NCBI GenBank assembly: GCA_039801085.1
Contig: JBDRTY010000001.1
Span: forward strand, 571,538-635,537
Source: a candidate division WOR-3 bacterium
Lineage (GTDB): Bacteria; Hydrothermota; Tepidihabitantia; Tepidihabitantales; Tepidihabitantaceae
Direction of reading: 5' to 3'
DNA length: 64,000 nt
This document shows positions 17,100 through 26,904 of this stretch, one piece after another. Made by a program: the position numbers and the translations under genes. Below the pieces are notes generated by a model that made no database searches, had not been told where the DNA came from, and was given only the letters and a program-made list of their open reading frames with translations. Numbering within the stretch: position 1 is the stretch's first letter; each line of letters begins with the position of its first letter.

Positions 17100-17930
17100 A
17101 TGCCGGAACTGCCTGAAGTGGAAACGGTCCGGCGCCGGCTTGCGCCGGAGCTCGAAGGCAGAGAAATTGTCGGTGTGGTGATACGCCGCCCGGATATCGT
17201 CGGTTATCCAACAGTCCCCAAGTTCCGGATTGGTGTCCTCGGCAGGCGAATTACCGGCGTCAGTCGGCGGGGCAAATATCTTGTTTTTTATCTGTCGGAT
17301 GAAAGACTGCTGGTGATTCATCTGCGGCTGAGCGGCCACCTGCGGGTGCTCGGTAATAGTGTCCCGCAACGGTTTGAGCGGATACGGTTCAGGTTAAGCG
17401 ATGGCCGGTCGCTGGTTTTTATTGAGCCCAGGGTTCTGGGCCGGGTCTACTTGGTTGCGCCCGACGAACTAGGTTTTGTGCTCAAGGGGCTGAGCCGGCT
17501 TGGCAAGGAACCGATCTCCGGGGAATTTAGTGCCGATTATCTGCAGCGTCATCTTGCCGGGCGGAGAACCAAGATCAAAAGCGTTATCATGGATCAGCGG
17601 GTGTGCGCAGGCGTCGGAAACATTTATTCGGATGAGGCGCTGTTTCGGGCAGGAATTTCGCCGATGCGTCCGGCAAACAGTCTCAGCCGGCAGGAGGTGG
17701 TAAGACTGGCCCAAGCGCTGCGGAAGGTGATCCGGGCAGGTATCCGGTATCTGGGGACAACAATGTCGGATGATCGTTATCTGCTTCCAGATGGCAGCCG
17801 GGGAAGGTTTGGCGAGTTACTGCAGGTATTCGGTCGCGAAGGGGAAGTCTGTTCAGTCTGCGGGACCGAGATCCGGCGGATCAAGATCAGCAACCGGAGC
17901 AGTTACTACTGTCCGGAGTGTCAGAGATAG
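17100..17930 (+). CDS. mutM: formamidopyrimidine-DNA glycosylase
   Basis: This 276-residue base-excision repair enzyme removes oxidised purines and nicks the AP site. It begins with the catalytic MPELPEVETVRR (Pro2, Glu3) and has the MDQRVCAGVGNIYSDEALF segment. The C-terminal zinc finger is C-x2-C-x16-C-x2-C. Length and order are typical. Confidence 0.97.
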   Translation: MPELPEVETVRRRLAPELEGREIVGVVIRRPDIVGYPTVPKFRIGVLGRRITGVSRRGKYLVFYLSDERLLVIHLRLSGHLRVLGNSVPQRFERIRFRLSDGRSLVFIEPRVLGRVYLVAPDELGFVLKGLSRLGKEPISGEFSADYLQRHLAGRRTKIKSVIMDQRVCAGVGNIYSDEALFRAGISPMRPANSLSRQEVVRLAQALRKVIRAGIRYLGTTMSDDRYLLPDGSRGRFGELLQVFGREGEVCSVCGTEIRRIKISNRSSYYCPECQR

Positions 17931-17939
17931 GGAGGGGTA

Positions 17940-18845
17940 ATGGATAATCGGACTGTAGCGATTATCTGTCACGGTGGCGCAGGAACGATTGTAGAAAAAG
18001 AAGATTATGCCCGCGGTCTGAGCGAAGCAATTGAAGAGGGATACCGGCTACTGCGTCAGGGGGCACCGGCACTGGAGGCGGTGCTGAGAGCGGTGGCAAT
18101 GCTTGAGGACAATCCGATTTTCAATGCGGGAACCGGTTCCAGTCTGACAATTGATGAAGTCGTTGAGATGGATGCGGGAATAATGACGCAGCACGGCAGG
18201 TTCGGTGGTGTGATCTGCATCCGGAATGTTAAAAATCCGGTTCTGGTCGCTGAGAAGGTAATGACCGAAACCGACCATCTGATTCTTGCCGGCGATGGTG
18301 CGATCCGGTTTGCCCGGAGTATGGGATTTGAAGATTACAACCCGGTGACGGAAAGGGCAAAGCGGCGCTTGGCAGAGCTGCGCCAGAATGGTTCCAAATT
18401 TTTCCCCCGGCTTAATCAGCGACTCGGAATTACTGAGCAAAAGTCAGGCACAGTTGGAGCGGTGGCGATCGACCACAATGGTAATATTGTTGCTGCCACT
18501 TCCAGCGGCGGAATTGCAGGGAGGATGACCGGCAGAGTTGGGGATTCCGGTATTCCCGGGGCAGGTGTATTTGCCTCACCGGCAGGCGGTGTTTCCTGTA
18601 CCGGGCACGGAGAAGAGATACTGAGAATGCTCCTGGCACGTGACATCGGGGAACGGATGAAGACTCTGCCGGCACAGACCGCAGTGACGCTGGCACTTGC
18701 TGAAGCCAAGAGAAAGAAGGTGCTCTGTGGCGCGATTGCGATTGATGCCCGGGGCGGAATTGGCTACGGGTATACCTCACCGGATATGGCTTACGGTTAC
18801 AAGGCAGCCGACCGGCTGTTTCTATTCACCGACCGCAGAAAATAG
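17940..18845 (+). CDS. isoaspartyl peptidase / L-asparaginase (Ntn hydrolase)
   Basis: This 301-residue family T2 protein is made as a precursor that cleaves itself before a Thr. The cleavage motif is KSGTVGAVAID (about residues 168-178) and the N-terminal HGGAGT motif is present, as is GAGVFASPAGGVSCTGHGE. It should hydrolyse beta-aspartyl dipeptides or asparagine in the cytoplasm, consistent with peptide catabolism. There is no signal peptide. GGAGGGG lies just upstream of the ATG. Confidence 0.93.
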   Translation: MDNRTVAIICHGGAGTIVEKEDYARGLSEAIEEGYRLLRQGAPALEAVLRAVAMLEDNPIFNAGTGSSLTIDEVVEMDAGIMTQHGRFGGVICIRNVKNPVLVAEKVMTETDHLILAGDGAIRFARSMGFEDYNPVTERAKRRLAELRQNGSKFFPRLNQRLGITEQKSGTVGAVAIDHNGNIVAATSSGGIAGRMTGRVGDSGIPGAGVFASPAGGVSCTGHGEEILRMLLARDIGERMKTLPAQTAVTLALAEAKRKKVLCGAIAIDARGGIGYGYTSPDMAYGYKAADRLFLFTDRRK

Positions 18846-18878
18846 CAGGATATGCCGGCTTTCGGTGTCTAAACTGTG

Positions 18879-21722
18879 ATGTCAATAATACCCGGCCGGG
18901 TACTCCCAAGAAGATCTGCCTTTATGGTTGCACCTTTAATTTTTTTGATTTTTCTTGCTGTCCCGCACGTTCCGGCTCAGTATGACTATTTTGGCAAGAA
19001 CAAAGTCCAGACCCGTGATTACCGGTTCAGTTCCTTTGAAACCGAACATTTCAAGATACTATTTTATCCCGGCGGAGAGGCGGTGGCGGAATTTGCTGCT
19101 GATGCTGCTGAGCGTTATTACCGGCAGGTCAGCCGGGCGCTGAACCGGCAGCTGGAGTCAAAGGTGCCGCTGATTGTGTACCTTTCGCCCAGCCATTTTT
19201 CGGAGACAAATGTAATTACGGACCTCCTTGAAGAGGGGGTGGGCGGGTTTTCCGAGCTGATTAAGAACCGGATCGTTGTGCCGTTTAACGGTTCGTATCA
19301 GGAGCTTTATCATGTAATCGGTCATGAACTCGTGCATATTTTTGAGTTTCAGATGTTTTACCGGTCACGCCTGGCAGCGCTGCTGGGGGCGGTGGGGGAA
19401 TTTCAGGTGCCGCTCTGGGTCATGGAAGGGTTTGCTGAATTCGTAAGCGGCTGGGTCCATGTTCAATCGGAAATTTTCATGCGGGATCTAGTTATTAATA
19501 ACCGGCTGCTCTCGCTTACGGAGCTGAATGACAATTATGGCTATCTTGCCTATCGTGAAGGTGAGGCACTGTTTCAGTACATAGCTGACCGTTACGGCAC
19601 AGAGAAGGTTTATGAGTTTATGAATACACTTGCTGCCCGGCGGAATCTGGATGCTACCTTCAATGCGGTCTTCGGGATGTCCCAGTCAAAATTCAGTGCG
19701 GAGTGGGAGCAGAGTCTCCGAATAAAATACTGGCCTCAGGTAACCAGACTGGCAAATTTTGACCGGATTGCTCAAAGGCTGACTGATCATACCAAGGACG
19801 GCTCGGTGTACAATACCGCACCGGCAATATCGCCATCAGGCATAAAGATCGCTTTTGTAACCGACCGTTCGGAGTATGTTGATATCTGTCTGATGTCGGC
19901 GCTTAACGGGGAGGTAATCAGACGGCTGGTGCGCGGTGAGCGCTCCGGTGGTTTTGAGGGGTTATCACGGCTCAGACCCGGGATTACCTGGTCGCCAGAT
20001 GAAAGGATGCTGGCGGTGGTTACCAGAAGTGCGGGGCGGGACAATATTGCCCTCGTGGATGCAGCCACCGGCAGAGTGCAGCGCCGGTTCTATCCGGAAC
20101 TGGACGGCATTTACACTCCGAAATTTTCCCCGGATGGCAGAAGGCTTGTTTTCGTCGGTCTGAAAAACGGGTTCAGTGATATCTATGTGATTGATGTTCA
20201 AACCCGGGAGACAAAACGGCTCACTTATGACATTTACGAGGACAAGGACCCGGCATTCTCGCCTTCCGGTGATTCCATTGTCTTTGTTTCTGACCGGCCG
20301 GAACCGGGAAATGAATGGGTTCCGGGACAGTACGGAGTCTGGCTTCGTGATGAAACAGATGGACTGGAGCAGCTGACCGCCAGTCGCGGGTTCTACGGCT
20401 ATCCGATCTGGACCGGTTCGGGCGATTATCTCTTCTGGGTTGCTGCGGATTCCTCAGCACAGAGCATCTGCGTTTACTCGCTGAAGGAAAAGCGGGTGGT
20501 CCGGAAGACCGATTTTCTGGGTGATGTTTCCTGTTTAAGTCTGGATGCCGGCAGCCGGAAACTGTCATTTGCCTATTTCAACAATGCCGGCTGGGATGTT
20601 GCTGTCATCCTTGATCCGCTGGAAAAGATTCCGGTTGACACGATGATTACTGCAGTCCGGACCGATACAGTGACATTCAGCCGGAGCGGTCTGGATTTCG
20701 ACAAGGTGAAACCGGTGGGTTTCAGTCTCGGGCTGGATTATGTGGCTGGTGCCGCCTCATATTCTTCCGGTGTTCAAGGATTTTCCGGCACGGTTTATCT
20801 GGAATTCAGCGACATCATGGGCAACCATCGCTTCGGTCTCTACACCGATCTCTACGGTGATATCCTTAACTCCAATGCGGTTCTGTGGTACTGGCTGCTG
20901 CCTTACCGGATTGACTACGGGTTTGCGGTTTTTCAGCTGTTTGACATTCCCTATTATGTTCCCCAGTCAGCGCTGGTCCAGCAGGTTGACCGGGGTGGGC
21001 AGGTGATCGCCAGCTATCCTTTTGACAAGTTTACCCGTCTGGAGCTGGGAATGACCGGGATGTATCGCGACTATACTGTCTGGTTATGGGAGGGTGGCTG
21101 GTATCCGGCTGGGCGCTTGGGCAGGAATCTTTTCTATGCCAGTGGTGCCTGGGTGTTTGACAATACCTTCTGGCCTGATTACCTTGGACCGGTGCGCGGC
21201 ACAAGGGTGCGGCTTGAAGCCGGTTCCTCCTTTCTTTCCAGCGACCAGTTCGAGATGATTTATGGTGATCTGAGAAACTATCTGCGGCTGGGCAGAAGGT
21301 TTGTTTTCGCCAGCAGACTGCTCGGTGCGGTAAACCTGGGAGAGGTATCGGGGTATTACCTTGGGGGCGAAAATGTCCGGGGATACAACTGGGGTGAGTT
21401 TTATGCGGATGAGGGACCCGGAATCGGTCTTTTCAACCTGGAGCTCCGTTACCCGTTCATTGACCGGCTGAAACTGGCATTTCCGCTGCCGGTTGACATC
21501 AAGGGCATCAGAGGGGTAATGTTTCTTGATGGCGGACTGATATTCCGGGAGGGCATGCGGATCTGGCAGGAAGGCAGGCTTGAGGATTTGAAGCTGGGTC
21601 TCGGGGCGGGAATCCGGATTCCCTTCACCTTTTTCAACATCAAGCTTGATTATGCCAAACCGCTTTCAGTAACGAATAACCGGGACTGGAAGCTGATTTT
21701 TGAACTCGGTTACGATTTTTAA
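18879..21722 (+). CDS. peptidase-MA / beta-propeller / outer-membrane barrel fusion protein
   Basis: This exported protein of about 947 residues has three parts. The first, about residues 50-290, is a gluzincin peptidase domain with HELVHIFEF and the third ligand in WVMEGFAEF. The second, about 310-620, is a TolB/WD40-like propeller with repeated S-P-D/S-G-x-x-I-x-F units. The third, about 650-948, is a C-terminal barrel of the Omp85/surface-antigen type ending LKLGLGAGIRIPF...FELGYDF. The metal-binding residues are intact. Start: ATG at 18879 (a GTG one codon earlier is also possible); an internal ATG at 18924 would give a shorter signal peptide. Its 3' end precedes a lipoprotein that starts 22 nt later. 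The substrate is unknown. Confidence 0.85.
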   Translation: MSIIPGRVLPRRSAFMVAPLIFLIFLAVPHVPAQYDYFGKNKVQTRDYRFSSFETEHFKILFYPGGEAVAEFAADAAERYYRQVSRALNRQLESKVPLIVYLSPSHFSETNVITDLLEEGVGGFSELIKNRIVVPFNGSYQELYHVIGHELVHIFEFQMFYRSRLAALLGAVGEFQVPLWVMEGFAEFVSGWVHVQSEIFMRDLVINNRLLSLTELNDNYGYLAYREGEALFQYIADRYGTEKVYEFMNTLAARRNLDATFNAVFGMSQSKFSAEWEQSLRIKYWPQVTRLANFDRIAQRLTDHTKDGSVYNTAPAISPSGIKIAFVTDRSEYVDICLMSALNGEVIRRLVRGERSGGFEGLSRLRPGITWSPDERMLAVVTRSAGRDNIALVDAATGRVQRRFYPELDGIYTPKFSPDGRRLVFVGLKNGFSDIYVIDVQTRETKRLTYDIYEDKDPAFSPSGDSIVFVSDRPEPGNEWVPGQYGVWLRDETDGLEQLTASRGFYGYPIWTGSGDYLFWVAADSSAQSICVYSLKEKRVVRKTDFLGDVSCLSLDAGSRKLSFAYFNNAGWDVAVILDPLEKIPVDTMITAVRTDTVTFSRSGLDFDKVKPVGFSLGLDYVAGAASYSSGVQGFSGTVYLEFSDIMGNHRFGLYTDLYGDILNSNAVLWYWLLPYRIDYGFAVFQLFDIPYYVPQSALVQQVDRGGQVIASYPFDKFTRLELGMTGMYRDYTVWLWEGGWYPAGRLGRNLFYASGAWVFDNTFWPDYLGPVRGTRVRLEAGSSFLSSDQFEMIYGDLRNYLRLGRRFVFASRLLGAVNLGEVSGYYLGGENVRGYNWGEFYADEGPGIGLFNLELRYPFIDRLKLAFPLPVDIKGIRGVMFLDGGLIFREGMRIWQEGRLEDLKLGLGAGIRIPFTFFNIKLDYAKPLSVTNNRDWKLIFELGYDF

Positions 21723-21744
21723 GCTCAAGATTATACTGAAGCGC

Positions 21745-22947
21745 ATGAGAAATTACCGGGGGCTGCTGATATTTTTCCTGCTGATCTCGGCGGGCTGTGT
21801 TCCGATGGTCAAAAAGACACGGGTTCTGCCTGAGGAGATTGATAGCCGGGTTTACCGCCGGCTTGCCGGAAGGAAGTCATTTGCCTTCAGTGTTGCTTAT
21901 CATACCGATGTGCCGGTGCTGCTGAGCGCTCACTCGCGTGGCGTCTGGCAGAGCCCGGACCGGGAAGCCTGGGATGGATTCTGGATCCGGGAGGAACAAA
22001 AAAACAAAATCCGGATGCGGGCAAACGGCGATGTTCAGTTCCTCTGGACCGATTCCGGCTGGCAGATTCAGCCCCGGGGTCTGGAGTCAAAGATTCTGGA
22101 TCAGCTTGAGCAGCTGCTGGCAGATGTTCAGCTCAGTTATCGCGGTGAATTTGCCGGCAGATACCGGTTTCAGTTCCAGCCGAAGATGAGTCTGATTGAT
22201 CCGCTGCGTCAGAGAAGTCTCTCCGGGATACTGGAGGTTGATGTTCATTCCGGACTGCCGGTGCGGGTATATGTCGGGGATCCGGAGCGCCGGGCGGAAT
22301 GGGAGGCAAGGTTTTCCGGGTTTGACCGTAAGGTCAAGGTGGAAATTCCATTTGTCCCGGTTCTCCGGCTGGAACTGGCACCGGAGCGGCGCCTCAGGGG
22401 CAGCGAGCGCTGGCTGGCGTCTGCCCGAATTGGGCATCGGCTCCGCCTGCTGGGAATTGACTGTCGGCAGAACTGGAAAAAGGGGAATCTTGAGCTTGTT
22501 CTGGATCAGGTTCTTTCACGGACAGCGGTCGAACTGCTGATCAGCCGGGGACAGGTGGAGTTGTGGCGGGGAAGATGGGTGAAGCCGGGGGAAAGCACCG
22601 GCGAGAGAGTGGTTCAGGCTGGCATTGATGCGGCGCGCCGGGTGGAACTTTCAGAGCGACTGGGTGATAACACCCAGCTGCGGGCAGAAATCGACACTTC
22701 AATTCCCCTGCAGCCCAAACTGACAGTTACCGGCCGATTTGCCTTTCAGGACAGCTCATCATATGTTCTGCTGACGGATCAGCGGGTGCTCGGTATTACT
22801 GAGCTTGCGGAACCGCTTGATGCCGGTGCCATCAGACTGCAGTTTTGCGATTCTGGTGGCGCTGATGTGGTTCGTGCCCTCCAGATGCTGTTCTCGGTTC
22901 CGCCGCTGCCGGTGTCACTCCGGGTCCTCAGTTACGAGCGGCGGTAA
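21745..22947 (+). CDS. lipoprotein with a C-terminal SecD-P1-head-like region
   Basis: This 400-residue protein has a lipoprotein signal (GLLIFFLLISAGCVP). The middle part, about residues 40-250, is beta-rich and resembles LolA/DUF4292-like outer-membrane lipoproteins in layout, which is a weak likeness. The last 110 residues carry a pattern recalling the SecD P1 head: Y-V-L-L-T-D-Q-R-V-L-G, A-G-A-I-R-L-Q-F, then a helix and P-P-L-P-V-S-L-R-V. I prefer the ATG at 21745 over a TTG at 21700 because it places the signal peptide first. It follows the large barrel protein and may act with it at the outer membrane. Confidence 0.6.
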   Translation: MRNYRGLLIFFLLISAGCVPMVKKTRVLPEEIDSRVYRRLAGRKSFAFSVAYHTDVPVLLSAHSRGVWQSPDREAWDGFWIREEQKNKIRMRANGDVQFLWTDSGWQIQPRGLESKILDQLEQLLADVQLSYRGEFAGRYRFQFQPKMSLIDPLRQRSLSGILEVDVHSGLPVRVYVGDPERRAEWEARFSGFDRKVKVEIPFVPVLRLELAPERRLRGSERWLASARIGHRLRLLGIDCRQNWKKGNLELVLDQVLSRTAVELLISRGQVELWRGRWVKPGESTGERVVQAGIDAARRVELSERLGDNTQLRAEIDTSIPLQPKLTVTGRFAFQDSSSYVLLTDQRVLGITELAEPLDAGAIRLQFCDSGGADVVRALQMLFSVPPLPVSLRVLSYERR

Positions 22948-22953
22948 GTATTC

Positions 22954-22981
22954 TTGACTGAACTGTCCGATGCGGTAATCT
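22954..22981 (+). promoter_or_regulatory. promoter of porU-like gene (leaderless type)
   Basis: TTGACT (22954-22959), 16 nt, TAATCT (22976-22981). Only 9 nt lie between the -10 box and the ATG at 22991 and there is no Shine-Dalgarno. Confidence 0.55.
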
Positions 22982-22990
22982 AACAGCATC

Positions 22991-25900
22991 ATGGGATTGC
23001 GGGTTTTCCTGCTGTTATTATTTTCTGTCGGGCTCGTCTTCGGCAGAGTGGAAATAATTCGTTCGGACAGCAGAGGGGTGGTGGTCAGTTATTATCCCGG
23101 AAAGATGAAGGTTACATCAATCGGCGGGAGGACGCAGATTGAATTTGAGGATGCGGAACCGGTTGCAGTATTTGGAGAGTATGATCTGCCGGCACGGGTT
23201 ATCCGGCTGGGTATTGCTCAGCAGGGTCATGTGCGGTTGAATTTCCGGGTGCACGAGGGAGGGACGATTCCGGATGCTGAGCCGCCAACAGTAGATTTCA
23301 TTCCCTTTGAGACAGACAGGCAACCGGAGCCAGAGGACCGGCTGCGGTCTGGTATCTTCCCCGCCAGCCCGGTTGCGATTGATTCGCCCCAGTTCCTGCG
23401 TTCGGTCCGGTTTGTTACATTGCGGTTCAATCCGGTTCAGTATGACGCCCGGCGCCGGAAACTGGTCTGGTTTGACCGGATTGAAGCGGAGCTGGAGTTT
23501 GAGCAGCCCGCAGTTAACAATCCCCGGTCCGAGCCGCTCGATGAGGCAATAGAGCAACTGCTGGCAAACGGCGAGGTGGCGAAAAACTGGAAGATTGATT
23601 TCGATTCACAGGGGCAGAACCCCTTTGACCACTTTCCTTTCTGGCTCAAGGTGGTGGTCGATTCCACCGGTATTTACCGGATCACCGGCCAGGAACTGGC
23701 ACAAGCCGGAGTTGGGTTAAGCGGACTTGACCCCAGAACTATCGGATTGTGGACCGTGCGCCGTAATTTCCAGACCGGGAATTATCCTGATACCTTCAAT
23801 CCGGTCGCGCTGATGATTACCGGTACTGAGGACGGCCGGTTTGATTCCAATGACACCCTGATTTTCTATGCGCTTGGTTCCGACTACTGGATGAGTGACT
23901 GTTCCACCCCTGTCCACAATCTTTATACCGGCGAAAATGTATACTGGCTTACCTGGGGTGCAGGTTCAGGCCGGCGCATTCCCGGCGGTTTCGGACCTGA
24001 TACCGCGGGTACCACGGTCCGCTGGCAGGAACGGGATGTACTGCATCAGGAGGTTGATGCAGACTGCCCGGCGCGTGCCGGGCTTTTGTGGATCTGGGCG
24101 ACACTGAACAAACCGGCAGACCGGACCAGCACATCGTTTACCTGCAGGCTGGACCTGAAATATCCGGTTCAGATTGAACGCATCCGGGGCAGGCTGTATA
24201 ACGAGACCGCCCAGAACGACATTGAGGTGCTGTTCAACAACCGTTCTGTTTTGAGGTTTCAGTTTGCTCAGTCGCCCTATCCGGCGCCGTATGATTTTGT
24301 CGTTGACTCTTTACTGCCCGCTGACTTCCGGACGAACATTCTGGAACTGCGCCTGAGCGGAAATGGCGAAAAGAAGGTGCACCTTGATTATCTACAGGTC
24401 AGATACCGGCGCCGGCTCTCGCTGGCAACCGGACCGCTCAGCTTTTACGTTGATGATACCGGCAGATTCCGGTTCCGGATCATTGATGTCCCGGCGCGAC
24501 CGCTGATTCTGGATGTTACTGACCCGGACAATCCGCGGGCGATTCTCGATTTTGAGTTTCATGGTGACACCGCTCAATTCTGCTATCAGATTCGGAAAAC
24601 AACCCTTTTCGCCATTGCCGCACCGCAGCAGCTGCGCCGGGTTAAACGGCTCGAGTTGAAGCGGCCCGGCAGGCTCTGGGCAGGACCGCCGGCCGATTAT
24701 TACATTATCACCCCGCGGGAGTTTCTGCCCGCTGCGAGCGAGCTCGCCCGTTACCGGAATGGCAGGATACCGGGAGTCAGCAATGGACGGGCTGAGGTGG
24801 TGGTGCTCGAGGATATCTATGATGACTTCAATTTCGGACTCAGTGAACCCCGGGCGGTCAAGCGGTTTCTGCAGGAGAAGCGTCCCGGATATGTGCTGCT
24901 GGTCGGCGATGCCACCTATGATTACCGGAACAATCTGAGAAGGACACAGACGCCGGGTGTGCCCGCTTATGAAATTGGCGAGGGGTTCAATCCTGAATCC
25001 GGAGACCGCCGGACACTGGCGCTTGATGCCTGGTATGCGGACCTGGAGGGTGAAGGTGCAAGTCCGGATCTGATTTTAGGCCGGGTGTGTGTCCGCTCCG
25101 GATACGAGCTGCGGGAATATGTCCGGAAGGTGATTGAGTATGAGAATCAGCCCGCCGGCTACTGGCACAGGCGTTTTCTCCTGCTGGCAGACGATGAATA
25201 CCAGCGCTATCCGGACCGGCCGGACGAACTTCGCTTTCGACACATCGAACAGTGTGAGGGAATAGGGGTGATGGCTGGAGAGCGGTTTGATCTCGTAAAG
25301 GTTTATCTTACTGAATTCCCTTTTCTCGGTCCCAAAAGCAAGCCGGGTGCCAATCAGGAGCTGATGCGGCAGTTGAATCTCGGAGCACTCGTCTGGTTTT
25401 TCTTCGGTCACGGCTCGGCATTTGCCCTGACCCACGAGGAGGTCCTGACTGTGACCCGGCTTTCGGACATCAGCAACGGCAACCGGGTGCCGTTCTGCTT
25501 CATGGGCAGCTGTTCAGTGGGCAGGTTTGATGACACCCGGCAGGAGTGCATTGCTGAGGAGCTGGTGCGGATGTCCGGCGGTGCGATTGCCTGTGTTGCC
25601 GCTTCAACCGCCACACCTTCCGGAAATAACCTGGTCTTTGCCCGCAATCTGCTGGCACCACTGCTCAGTGCGGGCGATACCGCACGCAGTATCGGATTCT
25701 GCTTCTTTCAAGCCTGGCCTACAGACCGGAGCTACCATCTCTTCGGTGATCCGGCAGTCAGACTGCAGATTCCGCGCCTTAATCCGGAACCGCCGGTGCT
25801 CAAACCTGAGACGCTGGCAACCGGCAGCAGGTTCCGGGTGCGCTCACTGCTGGCAGTGGAGAAGGCAAACACCGAATGGCGACTGTTCGGTCCGGTCCTG

Positions 25901-26824
25901 AACCGGACCTACAATTCGCCGCTGGGCATAAGTGCCACTTATCCTCTGCCCGGTGCGGAGCTGGCACGGGGCAATTTCCGGTTGAAGGACGGCAGATTTT
26001 ACTGCGAAGGTATTTTCCCGCGGGGAATTGTCGCAGACACGATATTTACCGGTAACGGATATTATGCACCACTGTCCGGTTCCTGCCGGTTCAGTGCGGT
26101 CCTTGCTACCGATTCCGGTCCGCTGGGTGTTTTAAGGGACAGAATTGAGTTTACAACCGCCCTGACCCCGGCGTCAGACAGCACCGGGCCAAGCGTTGTA
26201 TTCCGTTACCAGGGCAGGATGCTGAGAGATGATGATTTAGTGCCGGCAGATGCACTGCTGGAGATTGTGCTTGAGGACCCTTCCGGGATTCTGCTTGCAC
26301 CGATTCCCGGTATGGAACCGGTGCTGATGGTTAATGATTACCGGAATACAATACCGCTTGCGGACCGACTGATCTTTGACGACAGCTCCTATTCCCGCTG
26401 CCGTTGCCGGGTGCAGTTGCACCTTGAGGGTCCGCAGGATTCTATTTTTGTTTCAGCTGCGGACAACCTCCTGAACTCCAGCCGGATCGGGTTGCGGCTC
26501 AGACCGGTGGTCTCCGGTGTGCTGAAACTGGATTCGGTCCTGGTCTATCCCAATCCGGTCCGGCGCACCGCATTCTTCACCTTTACCCTCAGCCAGCCGG
26601 CAGCGGTGCGGGTCCGGATCTGGACACTCAGTGGCAGACTGGTCCGCGACCTCGGGATTCTGCCGTGCGGGTTCGGCTACAATCAGATTTTCTGGGATGG
26701 GAATGATGGGCAGGGGGTGCCGGTTGCAAACGGTATCTATCTTTTTACCGTGACTGCCGAATTCCGGAACGGAACCGATGTGCAGCGGGTTGCGGTCCGG
26801 GATAAACTGCTGGTGCAGCGGTAA
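22991..26824 (+). CDS. porU: PorU-like C25 peptidase (type IX secretion sortase)
   Basis: This 1277-residue protein has a signal peptide (residues 1-18) and a long beta-rich N-terminal part. A gingipain-type peptidase domain (about 565-930) follows, with His807 in FFGHGSAF and Cys841 in MGSCSVGRF. The motif EDIYDDFNFGLSEPRAVKRF is characteristic of PorU. The C-terminus has an FlgD/T9SS-type Ig domain (VYPNP, then W-D-G-N-D-x-x-G and NGIYLFTV). PorU normally cleaves the sorting domain of T9SS cargo and attaches it to the surface. A PorV-family barrel follows directly, as in known porU-porV pairs. A secreted gingipain is the alternative, but domain order favours PorU. Confidence 0.82.
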   Translation: MGLRVFLLLLFSVGLVFGRVEIIRSDSRGVVVSYYPGKMKVTSIGGRTQIEFEDAEPVAVFGEYDLPARVIRLGIAQQGHVRLNFRVHEGGTIPDAEPPTVDFIPFETDRQPEPEDRLRSGIFPASPVAIDSPQFLRSVRFVTLRFNPVQYDARRRKLVWFDRIEAELEFEQPAVNNPRSEPLDEAIEQLLANGEVAKNWKIDFDSQGQNPFDHFPFWLKVVVDSTGIYRITGQELAQAGVGLSGLDPRTIGLWTVRRNFQTGNYPDTFNPVALMITGTEDGRFDSNDTLIFYALGSDYWMSDCSTPVHNLYTGENVYWLTWGAGSGRRIPGGFGPDTAGTTVRWQERDVLHQEVDADCPARAGLLWIWATLNKPADRTSTSFTCRLDLKYPVQIERIRGRLYNETAQNDIEVLFNNRSVLRFQFAQSPYPAPYDFVVDSLLPADFRTNILELRLSGNGEKKVHLDYLQVRYRRRLSLATGPLSFYVDDTGRFRFRIIDVPARPLILDVTDPDNPRAILDFEFHGDTAQFCYQIRKTTLFAIAAPQQLRRVKRLELKRPGRLWAGPPADYYIITPREFLPAASELARYRNGRIPGVSNGRAEVVVLEDIYDDFNFGLSEPRAVKRFLQEKRPGYVLLVGDATYDYRNNLRRTQTPGVPAYEIGEGFNPESGDRRTLALDAWYADLEGEGASPDLILGRVCVRSGYELREYVRKVIEYENQPAGYWHRRFLLLADDEYQRYPDRPDELRFRHIEQCEGIGVMAGERFDLVKVYLTEFPFLGPKSKPGANQELMRQLNLGALVWFFFGHGSAFALTHEEVLTVTRLSDISNGNRVPFCFMGSCSVGRFDDTRQECIAEELVRMSGGAIACVAASTATPSGNNLVFARNLLAPLLSAGDTARSIGFCFFQAWPTDRSYHLFGDPAVRLQIPRLNPEPPVLKPETLATGSRFRVRSLLAVEKANTEWRLFGPVLNRTYNSPLGISATYPLPGAELARGNFRLKDGRFYCEGIFPRGIVADTIFTGNGYYAPLSGSCRFSAVLATDSGPLGVLRDRIEFTTALTPASDSTGPSVVFRYQGRMLRDDDLVPADALLEIVLEDPSGILLAPIPGMEPVLMVNDYRNTIPLADRLIFDDSSYSRCRCRVQLHLEGPQDSIFVSAADNLLNSSRIGLRLRPVVSGVLKLDSVLVYPNPVRRTAFFTFTLSQPAAVRVRIWTLSGRLVRDLGILPCGFGYNQIFWDGNDGQGVPVANGIYLFTVTAEFRNGTDVQRVAVRDKLLVQR

Positions 26825-26844
26825 CACCGGTGTCAGGGGTATGC

Positions 26845-26872
26845 TTGACCTGAGCTAACGGTTGCTTAATAT
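26845..26872 (+). promoter_or_regulatory. promoter of porV and downstream operon
   Basis: TTGACC (26845-26850), 16 nt, TAATAT (26867-26872), 32 nt before the porV start, which has AAAGGAGG. The genes from porV to korC (28020-33224) run closely spaced on the same strand and may share it. Confidence 0.6.
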
Positions 26873-26904
26873 TATATATCAGGATAAGTAAAGGAGGTCC
26901 GATA

